From assembly GCF_963678635.1 (NCBI RefSeq), contig NC_087062.1, positions 12,876,670 to 12,940,669 of the forward strand: a DNA stretch of 64,000 nt. Direction: 5' to 3'. The position numbers were made by a program, and so were the translations under genes. The stretch comes from Symsagittifera roscoffensis (lineage: Eukaryota > Xenacoelomorpha > Acoela > Convolutidae). The first letter of the stretch is position 1. Each line of letters begins with the position of its first letter. Shown here piece after piece: positions 54,885 through 64,000 of the stretch. The notes beneath the pieces are model-generated. The model saw only the letters and a program-made list of their open reading frames with translations. It was not told the origin of the DNA and did no database searches.

Positions 54885-55445
54885 GCTAGGGTAACACAGA
54901 GGCAGAGTTGCACTTCGTAGACACAAGCGAAAGTATGACTGATAACGCTAGTGGGAAAAACGGAATGAGTAAAACTTTAAGTCTACAAAATTTCCTAAGT
55001 GAAGCACGCCAATTATAAGTCTACACAATTGCTACGTGACGCAAGCCAATTATGAGACATAAGCAGTACCAGTCAACTTGGAAAAAAATAAATTTATCAA
55101 TTAACTAATAAATTTGCCAATAACTATAAAATTTACCTCAATTTATAGAGCGGACGCATTTTAAATAGTATATGAAAAAGTTCATTAAAAACATCCAACC
55201 CTGCCCAGGATCGAACCGTCATATTTTGTTGCGGGTCTCCTTCCCTACCTCTACACTACACATCCATGATATTTCATGCTAAAGTGCTATTTGTAATATA
55301 ATAGTCTGTATTAATATCCTTAGCATTGACTGTACTTAATAGCTGGTTATTGATCAAAATGAACACATTTTGTCGCAACAATATTTGCGACTTGAGTTGG
55401 AAAAAAGATAGTTCATCCTATAACACAATCTTTGCTTGCGTAATT
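54885..55445. mobile_element. Family C repeat, copy 3, with clear tRNA-like segment
   Basis: Runs from GTAACACAGAGGCAGAGTTG to CTTTGCTTGCGTAATTAGGG. The minus strand at 55195-55270 contains AGTGTAGAGGTAGG (A-box-like) and GGTTCGATCCTGGGC (perfect B-box). This gives the family a tRNA-like core, although its ends look like inverted hairpins. Confidence 0.75.
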
Positions 55446-56640
55446 AGGGCAATGAGGCAAATGATAGCATCTGAAATACACACATTGTCTAACGTACACA
55501 ATGTCTAATAAGAAAAAACCAAGAATTTTTCCCCACCCAGTTTCCATCGGCGTTCGAGTAATTTAGGTATCATTGGACCTAGATATTCAGAAGTTATTTC
55601 GATTGCTTAAGTGGTGGTAATTTGTTAGAATTCTAAGCTGTAATGATTTTAAAGTGTTATATGTACAAAACCAATCAATTGATGTACAAAAGCTTGAGAG
55701 ATAGTGTCTATGGCCGTTGAGCCAATGGCTATAAAAATGGTCATCCTAACTTCTTATGTGACATCTGTGAGTAATTGTTACACTGTATTTTATGGCTTTT
55801 CTGGTTACAACTACAACTACAGAACCGAAACCCACGAGGCTCAGCGCTGGGCAATATGCACATTTTTGAGTATGAAGGTCCAACTGGCAAGTATGCATCT
55901 AATCCTTTACTATTCGCTAAGTATACATAGGAGATTGCGGCTGCTCGTAGCCGCAACATCAATGTCTAAACGAAACTAAAAAACTGTCAACTCAAAAAAA
56001 TTAGCACAAAAAATTCAACTCTTGATTAATTTCGAGCTTTTAGGGACGTGAAAACGAATTTTAAGACCTACTGATAGACTGCATTGCAAAAATTGGAATT
56101 TTCCAAATTCAAACGGCAATATAGTACACTTTGCTACGGACTGGAACAAATAGGGGGTCCCATATTCTTTGCTTTCACTACGGATAAAATGAAACAAAAC
56201 GTCGTATCGCCAAAACAGAAATGATAGTGTAAACACAACGAAACTCACAAGACTTTTCTGACCAAAAATACCTAGCCAAAAATATGTTTTCCTTAAGACA
56301 GCTAACACGCATGGAAAAGCGCCAATAACACAAGAAACTCGTAAAAGAACAATTGCTTGTTTTTGAAGAATTTTCGAAAAAAAAGAACAGAAAACATTTA
56401 GTATTAAATGATTTCTAAAAAATCCACCTATGACATGAAAAAAGTTTCAGATATACTAGCGTGTAACGCACCTCCGGTGCTTCAAACAGATTAGTGAACA
56501 TGATAGCTGCTTATACAAAAAATATATGTAAAAACACTCCGAAATTAATGCAACCGTAAAAAAAGACGAGGGAATCCAACAACGCTTTTGATTTTGAGCG
56601 ATAATAATAGGATGAGAGGCCACACATGCATCCGCTGGTA
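55446..56640. other. Intergenic, unassigned ORF at 55704-55979
   Basis: 55704-55979 (plus) is open for 91 codons and less AT-rich than its surroundings, with YGFSGYNYNYRTETHEAQRW. No family recognised and no clear splice sites, so coding status is undecided. The rest is AT-rich without features. Confidence 0.3.
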
Positions 56641-58135
56641 GTAACCTGACATCACCCACCAAAAGGTCGAAACTTCTAAACTTGAAAAGTATGTTTCAAA
56701 ATTAACACTTTTGGAAATTTTCAAAAAGCAAAAAAACGCTTGAGCAGTCATAACGGCATTGAGCAGTCATAAGTGGAGTCCAGACAAACATCCAGAGAGT
56801 AGCTGGGAGCATCTCGCCAGTGTCGAACTTGAAAATTATTTAAATCTTAAGTTTTTAGAAAAATTTTGATAAATCATAAGCAACAGCATATCTCAATACT
56901 AAGCTGATTTGAGCAATCAAACTTGTGCGCAAGATCTACAAACTCTGTGAGTACCAGGAGATTACCCCACCTGTAGGGTTGGGAATTTCAAATTTTGAAA
57001 CATTTTTTTTCTAATTCAATTTTTTTCTATTTTATTAAAAATGTTTCATCTTGAAAACCAAAAGCATTTGAGCAGTCACCTCTGGAAGCAATATTTGCAA
57101 CTCCTGGGAGTACCTCGGTAGCACATGATGACAGGGTTGGCATTTTAAAGGTTTGTGGAATTTTTTGAATTTAAATTTTCTGAAAATTTATGAAAAAATC
57201 ATCAAACATCAAATCTGAGGAAAAGACTTGAGCTCTGTCACATTAGGATGCAAGACTTGTAGCACCTGATAGCACCTCACCTTACACTATAGAGCTGAGA
57301 ATTTCATCTTTTGTCAAGTTTTGTATATCTAAGTTACTTGCAAACTTTTGAAAAAATTTTAAAAACGTCATATCTCGGAAACTAAAAGGTTTTGAGCAGT
57401 CATACATGGAGACAAAATTGGAGCCCCTGAGAGTAACCTGACAACAACCGAAAAAGGGGATGAGAAATTCAACTTTTGTCAAGTTTTAATAAAAAGTTTA
57501 TTTGAAAAATTTTTTGAAAACAAAAATCATAAAAAACGTCAAATCTTGGAAACTAAAAGGATTTGAGCAGTCATATTTGAAGGCACAACCTGCAACACCT
57601 GAAAGTACCCTGACATCATTTCACATCATGGAGTTGATATTAATAAAAAATATTGCCATGTTTTTATAAATACGTCCTTTGAACATTTTTCAAAAATCAT
57701 AAAAAACATCATTTATCGCAAACTGAAAAAATTTGAGCAGAGATATTTCAAGGCAAGATTTGCAACCTTGAAACAAAACAGGGTTGATACAAAACAGGAT
57801 TGAAATTACAATTTAAATGAAATTTTTAAAATCTAAGTAATACGAAAACTTTCGAAAAAAATCACAAGAATCTTCGTACGTCGTAAAGTAAAAAATATTT
57901 CAGTATTCATATTTAGAGGCCCAATTTGCAACCCCTCGGACAACCCTGACAGCCTACTACTCTTGGGTTGCTAATTTCAAACTTGACGAAAAAAAACTTG
58001 GAATTCAAGCTAGAAAAAAATCTTGACCATTGCAATATACGATATAAGTTAAACAAACAAATATTCTTTCTTTAAACCTGCAAAATTAGTACATTGAAAA
58101 AGCTTAAACATGGCGAGTTAAGGAAGCCCGCATTT
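56641..58135. repeat. Family B array with tail, copy 4 (most diverged)
   Basis: About eight to nine units with CATATCTCGGAAACTAAAAG, TTTGAGCAGTCATA and CCTGAGAGTAACCTGACA, then ACGATATAAGTTAAAC and GAAAAAGCTTAAACATGGCG at about 58030-58120. Units are more diverged than in blocks A and B. Confidence 0.8.
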
Positions 58136-58149
58136 AAATAAATAATAGA

Positions 58150-59060
58150 TTTTATGAGTGACCTTTTATACAGAAAAATAATACCCAATTTGAGAAAACC
58201 GGATCAATGTATATAAAACTCTCGATAATCTTAAAATCCAAATCTAATTTTGAAATAAATGTCTCATTAATGGATAGAATACTTTACATTCCTTTTAGCA
58301 AACAATTTTTAGCAAACAAAATTGAGCTTCAAAAGCTCTAGTCAAACCCCAAAAAAATCAAATTTGGCTAACAGCTTTGGATTCTATAAAATCAGCGCGA
58401 CCTATATAAGTGTCTTCATATGCTCATTGAGAATTTCCAGTTCGTTCATTGACACTTCATATTCATCGGTCAGCCAGAAATATGTCCTAAAAGTGCAAAA
58501 TGTGAAAAGTGAGATTGAGAAGACTTTCTTTACTCGAACACTAATATCCTCATTACTACATTTGCTGAGATGCACAGGGAAGTAAAAAGAACAGCTTGGG
58601 CCAAAACTTTGAACCATAGCCAACTGACAGTAATAAACGCAAGAAAACTGAAAAAAAATTACTTCTTTTTTCAAAAACTGAAATTTTTGAATTTCGAAGA
58701 AAAAATAGACGGCCTGTTTGAATTTGTAGAACAATTTATGATGGTTAATTTATAAAAAAAAACATATTTGAGAAAACTGGATCAATAAGTAAAACTTTTA
58801 TTTCGCTGGCTAAACTTATATTAATTTCCATTTTCGAAATTAGAAGTCGATCATGTATTTCGTGACCTTTACACTGTTGCTGTTCGATAGTGGAGTTTGC
58901 CTTCCTTTTAACAATGGAAATCCACTGAACTCAAAAAGAAATCACAAGTCAAATCGCAAATAAAAATAAAAATTGAGCGTATACAAATTTCAAGACTTTT
59001 TCCTGAAAAAAGAACAAAAAAATCACCAAGACCTATATAAGAGTACTCACTATGTTATTT
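58150..59060 (+). repeat. Family D copies
   Basis: Partial copy at 58150-58440 (GCGCGACCTATATAAGTGTC) and a fuller one at about 58680-59060 (GAGAAAACTGGATCAATAAG, TTAGAAGTCGATCATG, TTGCTGTTCGATAGTGGAGT, AAGACCTATATAAGAGTACT). ORFs here are accidental. Confidence 0.65.
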
Positions 59061-59211
59061 ACTCTTAAAATCCAAAACTAACATTTTTTACAGATTTTAC
59101 AATGTACAGATTCTGCGGAATTAAAATTTGAATTATGTATTTTACAGTTCGCTGGGATCTTCAAAGAATAGAGTTGTTATAGCTGCTAACACTCGTCCTA
59201 TTTTTGTAGCT

Positions 59212-59295
59212 TTACACGTCGACACTCTTGGCTAGCTTCGTAATTCTTTGCAAGTAAGCTCCCTCGCGCTCCTTCAGTTTATTGTGGTACTCTTC
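59212..59295 (-). CDS. Small-protein last exon
   Basis: 28 codons including TAA at 59212-59214. EEYHNKLKEREGAYLQRITK is a charged helix with coiled-coil-like spacing. The frame matches the phase-0 donor at 63348. Confidence 0.6.
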   Translation of the reverse strand, partial: EEYHNKLKEREGAYLQRITKLAKSVDV

Positions 59296-62200
59296 CTAAA
59301 ATGAACAGAAGTTTTGAGATAATTATCAACACCGAAGAGCTCAAAGTAAAAGCATTTACATGCCTGCTTAATGCGAATTCAATGCCCGGTATGTTAAGAA
59401 GTAAAGCATAGATGAAACGAAAGTATTTCCAGGCGAGAAATTTGAAAAGCTTTCCGAGCTAAATCTGACCAAAAAATTGACAATAAAATTGAAACTTAGG
59501 GCGAATCAAGTCATTCGAAACTTTTCTTGATAAAACATGATCAATAATTTAATAATTTCAAATACTTTATATACCGCAATATCGCAAATGGTATTGCAAT
59601 GAACGTACTAAAAGCTCAAATCTATGAAAAAAGATTGTAACGCGAGAATATGAATCTTGTAACCAATTGCAACATTGTTGGTAACAGCATGTATTAAGAT
59701 ACAAGGTTCCATCTATGGCTTTCTTGTACCTCAAGTTCAAAGAGAAGCTAAACTGATAAACTTTCGAAAATTTGTATTCATAATCTTCAATAAAAATCAA
59801 AATTGAAACTTTTATTTAAAAAATGCATGTAAATTCTTGGACCTCAATTTCCAGCTCATATTTTGCTTAGTAGGGTAACAATGGAGCATCAAACGAATGT
59901 TTTAACTCTAGAAAATGGGCAGTTGTGTTACAGTAATTGATGTTTTGATTGAGACAACATTCAATTTCTCAGATTTTGTAAAAAAAAAAGTTGCTGACTG
60001 AAAAAAAATAACTTGCAAAGTTATAAAAATAAGATCACGAATCAAACACAGCTTAGAATCACAAACAAAAACTAAATTTTCTTTAAAATGAAATTCAAGT
60101 CTTTGCCGAGAGCAAGTTATAAACCGTAGCCAAAAGAAAGTTGGAAGTGTCAATAATGAACAGCGAAAGTTTTTTTTGAATACTTTTCAGTTTTCGAAAA
60201 AAAAACATCACGTTAACGCTCTATGGATTTCTTGAATATTTTATGATTGGCACCTTTTCCTTTATCATAAAACCAATCCATTTAGAGAAAACTAAAAATC
60301 ATTCACGTTTTTTCGCGCTTGTTGTAATTTCGTACTTCGAGAGCGTAATTTACCGTCTTATTACCAAATGAATTTGAATGAACTCAAAAAGAAAGCAAAA
60401 TACAAACGGCGAAAAATCAAATTTGAGCGTGAAAAACATTAAGACTTTTTCCTGAAAAAAAACCAAACAAAACCAACACGACTTATGTAAGTGTCTTCAC
60501 AACGTTCATTGACACACTTAATCATGGAAGCCAAAGGAGATTTGGTTACATAATATTTCATGGGTATAAAAAAAAACAAAATAGAGCACACCAGAACAAT
60601 TTGATTCACTTTTTCGATACAAAGAACTCCATTGAATACATAGGTAATTTGATTAATCATGAAAATTTTGCACATTAAAAACACGATGCAAGCCTAAAAT
60701 TATGCCGCCAATTTCCCCCTTTTTTCAGTAAGAATTGCGTTCAAGCGCGTTTCCATGAGCAATGTTTAATGTGAAAGCATCAATCGTTCAAGACCGCGAG
60801 AGGTCAATATAAACAAAAAGTATATATAAACTTATAACACAAAGCAAAAAAAAATTCCTACAAATAAAGGGAAATATCACTTCATTCTTTAAAACAGAAA
60901 AAGTGAGATACTACTAGATTCATCTTTTACAGAAACTATGGTTATGATTTATACTTTTGATTATAAAACTTTTTGAGAAATTTATATTTTAACAGGGCTG
61001 GTCAAAAAAAAATTTTAAGAAGAAAACGTTTAGAACTGTTTTAAACAAGTTGCATGTTTTTTTTTTGCGAAAAATCATTTTTTCAAGCAGCGCATACAAA
61101 ACGCTAGTATCTCAGTTTTCTCTGGTGAGAGGCTGTTTCGGAGGTCACCTTTGACATAGCCAATTATGCTGAACGCAAGCTGCCATGGCAAATGCGCATT
61201 TGATAGTTTGTTGAAAGAACTGTAGACTCACTTTGGAGGAATCAAGTGGCAGGGGAATAGTTTCTCAGCAAAAAGTATACTCAGAGATTAGACATGCCAT
61301 AAAGTAGAAAACTACTATATTGACCAATCAGAATCGAGAACAGGAATTCCTATTTAATTTCCTAAGTTTGCTTTCTGTTCTCGATTCTGATTGGTTAATA
61401 TAGTATTTATCTACATTTTGACCGGTATGAAAAAGAGCTTGTCTACTTTTTGACCGCACTCACAATGGAATTTCGTATTTTGCATGCACGCAGTCAAATT
61501 TGCAATTCTGCATTAAAAAACAGTTTTTTTAAAACACTTCAAAACAGCCCATGTTTTTATTCACCTGCCCTGTAGTTCATAGCAAAAAAAAATTGCGAAA
61601 TTCTGCAAAACAAGCATTGATTAAAACTAAACTCTAAGTAAAAAGCTAGCCCAACAGAAAATAAGAAAACAGCAGCGGACTCAAGGATACCGTAAAAACA
61701 GTTTACTTTTTTTTGAGAATTAAGCACTTTTTATGCTTCGCACTTGCTTTATAAAAGTAAACGGATTAGAAAAAACTAGATTTCAGAAAAAATCACATTT
61801 TTACTCTTTTTATTCAGTTTTGAGGCGCGAGTTACATTTTGTGATGATCGTAATTTACGTTCCAAGCCAATGAAATTGAATTGAACTAAAAAAAAAAAAC
61901 AGATAATTAGCCATAGTCAGTAAGAAGTCAATCACGTTTTTCACGACCTTTACACTTTCGCTGGTCGATAATGGAGTTTGCCTTCCTTTCAACAATGAAA
62001 AGGAACTGTATTTAAAAAGAACTGTTTAACCGCCAAAAAGTAAATTTGAGCCTGAACAAATTTTGAGGCTTTCGTGAAAAAATCGAAAAAAAAATCATCG
62101 CGACCTAAATAAGAGTCTGAACTATGTTCATTGAATCTTAAAAAGTCAACAAAGTATTAAAAATGTTGATAAAACTTGATCTACTACCATGTTACTAAGT

Positions 62201-63446
62201 CTCGATGAAAGTTCCCCTGAAACTACTATGAACAACACTTGCAAATATAACGAAAATATCTAGCAAAAAAATCCGTGATAGGGCAAGTAAGACGAGAAAA
62301 CTTGCACAGACAAACGAAAGTCTGACACTTCAATGTTTACCGGAAAAAAACAAGGTCCAGCCGGGACTCGACCTGTAAGCTAGCCTACGTGGGACGAGCC
62401 TGGAAGGTTCAATAATAAAACAAGTAAGAATTGTAAGAAAAGCGGCTTTCAGAAAAAAAAGCCTTGTTACCAATTAAATGACACTTGCTATCGCAAAGGT
62501 AATCAGATTAAAGCTCTTTGAACTTCAAGCGCAATGTATCAAAATTCATTAACAGAAACTCAAAAATGAATATATAACTAAGTGTGTTCATAAAATGTAG
62601 TTATTAGAGCATTTTGAAGTTTCAAAAAATAATAAAGAACAACACCAAGACTATCTAAGTGAAAATACCTTCGTCTTTTTACGCTTGAGAATGAATTTCC
62701 AAAAAATGGGTTATTTAAATGTAAATTTGCTCAAAATACGTCTGTTACAATTAAATTTCAACTGAGACCTCAAGTAGACGAGTCCTATGGAGAGCTCCAG
62801 TTTGATTTTCTCCACGAGAAAAAGTCCAGTACCCAATTGCAATTCACTTACTCTCTCAAGTATAACACATAGTCAACTGACAGTTGGAAAAGAGAAACGA
62901 ACGCAAGGAAACTTAACAGAAAAAATATACGTCCTTAAAGCCCTCTGAATATCAAGAACAATTCATGATTGGCACTTTCTGGATGAAAATTACCCCAATT
63001 TGAGAAACCCGGATCATATTGGTAAATTTTTAATTCCGCAATGAAATCTGAACATCAAAATCCACTTTCGGAACTAGAAATCGGTCATGTTTTTCGTACC
63101 CTTTAAGCTTTTGCTGTTCGATAGTGCAGTTTGCCTTCCCTTAAATAATGGAAATAAATTGAACTTGAAAACAAAAGCCAAACCGCGAAAAATCATAATT
63201 GAGCGTGAACAAATTATAAGACAGAAAAAAATAGACCTATATAATTCTTCACTACGTTCATTACTCATTATTCACGTTCATTAAACCCTTTATAACAGTC
63301 TTCACTGTGTTCATAAAATTGCTTCTTTGATCAAATTTTTGTCCTACCTGGAAGGTTCCAATCTCCTGAGCTGCCAATTTGTTGACAATGTATCGAATCT
63401 GGTCAACCGTCAGCTCAGTCAGAATTTCGTCCTCTTTTTCACTCAT
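59212..63446 (-). CDS. Small unidentified protein gene, two exons seen
   Basis: Exon with ATG at 63446 to 63348 encodes 33 residues (MSEKEDEILTELTVDQIRYI to EIGTFQ), preceded by acceptor TTTGTGTTGCAG and followed by donor CTTCCAG|GTAGGA, phase 0. The last exon, 59295-59212, follows acceptor TTCATTTTAG and encodes 27 residues (EEYHNKLKEREGAYLQRITK to KSVDV) plus stop, also phase 0. Joined directly they give 60 residues, acidic then basic and highly helical, possibly a small coiled-coil protein. Internal exons could exist in the 4.05-kb intron, but none was recognised. The acceptor before the ATG implies an upstream 5' UTR exon. The family was not recognised. Codon use is less AT-biased than the surroundings, supporting genuine coding. 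Confidence 0.6.
59296..63347. other. Large intron of the small-protein gene, repeat-filled
   Basis: Holds family D copies near 60210-60520, 61910-62135, 62505-62690 and 62925-63285, a tRNA-like stretch at 62345-62410 (minus-strand B-box GGTCGAGTCCC), and the hairpin at 61313-61404. The remaining ORFs are not credible. Confidence 0.6.
61313..61404. repeat. Near-perfect inverted repeat (hairpin)
   Basis: ACTATATTGACCAATCAGAA and TCGAGAACAG (61313-61342) pair with CTGTTCTCGATTCTGATTGG and TTAATATAGT (61375-61404): 30-base arms with one mismatch around a 32-base loop. Weaker pairing continues outward for about 12 bases. Confidence 0.85.
63348..63446 (-). CDS. Small-protein first coding exon
   Basis: 33 codons with a start in good context (AGAGATGAGT). 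The upstream polypyrimidine/AG acceptor lies one or two bases before the ATG (exon edge 63446 or 63448). The segment LTVDQIRYIVNKLAAQEIG reads as an amphipathic helix. Confidence 0.62.
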
Positions 63447-63448
63447 CT

Positions 63449-64000
63449 CTGCAACACAAACAAGTTAGCCAACATACACTTGCAAAGCATTAATCATACA
63501 AAAAGCAGAAATAATGTAAAGAAGGGCGAAGCTGCACTTCGCTAACACAAGCGAAACAACGACAAGAATTAGCTTTAAATGAGTCAAAATCGAGAAAAAA
63601 AGCAAAATAAAAAGTAAAATATGTTTGGAAAACAAATGACCTCTCCGAGATTCCAACCTTACTGCTCGGACACCCAAGTACTAAAGTCGACTGTCGTACA
63701 AACCTATACCACTGGATCCTAAAGAAACCAAACACTAGTCAGTAATGAAATGAAGAAACAAGCTGTAAAACTGTCAATAATATAGAACAAAAGTTCCACC
63801 AAAATCAGAACTTTTAATTGCGAGTTAGGTTAAAAAATACTCGAGTGCGTAATATGATATTAAGCTCGCATTCAAAATAACTGAACGCAAAATGTTCGAG
63901 TAGGTTTCGAAAAAATATATACTCGTAATATAACACAAAATACTTCGATCTAATTGAACTTTTTTATTCCAGTGGAAAATCTGAAGATCAAAATCAACTT
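63449..64000. repeat. SINE-like fragment and start of another family D copy
   Basis: 63515-63570 carries the hairpin motif GCGAAGCTGCACTTCGC followed by TAACACAAGCGAAAC. The minus strand at about 63640-63715 is tRNA-like (GTGGTATAGGTTTGTACG, then AAGGTTGGAATCTCGG). From about 63970 a family D sequence (GAAAATCTGAAGATCAAAAT) runs off the window. A 5' UTR exon of the small gene may lie here. Confidence 0.5.

Overview
This is an AT-rich, intron-bearing window from an animal nuclear genome, most likely an invertebrate. The evidence is GT-AG introns of 43 bp to about 4.5 kb, tRNA-derived SINEs, degenerate LINE-type retrotransposons, hAT-type elements and sparse genes. The phylum cannot be assigned from the sequence. 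All supported protein genes are on the minus strand; most of the rest is repeats.

Genes. (1) Two head-to-tail paralogous major-facilitator transporters of the SLC18B1-like type, MFS-1 (exons between 2227 and 9113) and MFS-2 (exons between 24149 and 35020). Each has five exons with matching intron positions and phases (1, 2, 1, 1), joining to about 474 and 480 codons. (2) A P-loop GTPase resembling AIG1/GIMAP proteins with a C-terminal Cys/His cluster (45768-47989), broken by three single-base shifts that all fall in homopolymers. A partial tandem copy lies at 48626-49861. (3) Two well-bounded exons (63348-63446 and 59212-59295) of a small unidentified protein; joined in phase they would encode 60 residues, though internal exons could be missing.

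Repeats by region. 1-1000: AT-rich flanks around a G-rich minisatellite. 2427-6442 (MFS-1 intron 4): two tRNA-derived SINEs and several copies of dispersed family A, which has subterminal inverted repeats and a terminal hairpin. 9751-13997: a satellite of about 565 bp units with signs of a two-unit higher-order repeat. 14.1-17.8 kb: an eroded non-LTR retrotransposon. 18726-19706: a hAT-like element with a near-perfect 8-bp target duplication and a nested family C insertion. MFS-2 intron 1: LINE ORF2-tail and ORF1 remnants. 37.6-43.7 kb: a 2.7 kb block duplicated in tandem, carrying arrays of about 160 bp units; one copy alone holds a 386-bp hAT-type MITE with a perfect 8-bp target duplication. 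49.7-51.6 kb: two large foldback elements upstream of the GTPase. 53.2-63.3 kb: two further arrays and many copies of family D.

Working picture: an ordinary metazoan gene neighbourhood expanded by transposable elements and local duplication. The two transporters probably arose by tandem duplication and probably move small organic solutes in exchange for protons, by family analogy. No operon-like system is present. The points most worth checking are the GTPase locus (shared frameshifts, rearranged duplicate, adjacent palindromes), the small two-exon gene, and repeat families A and B.
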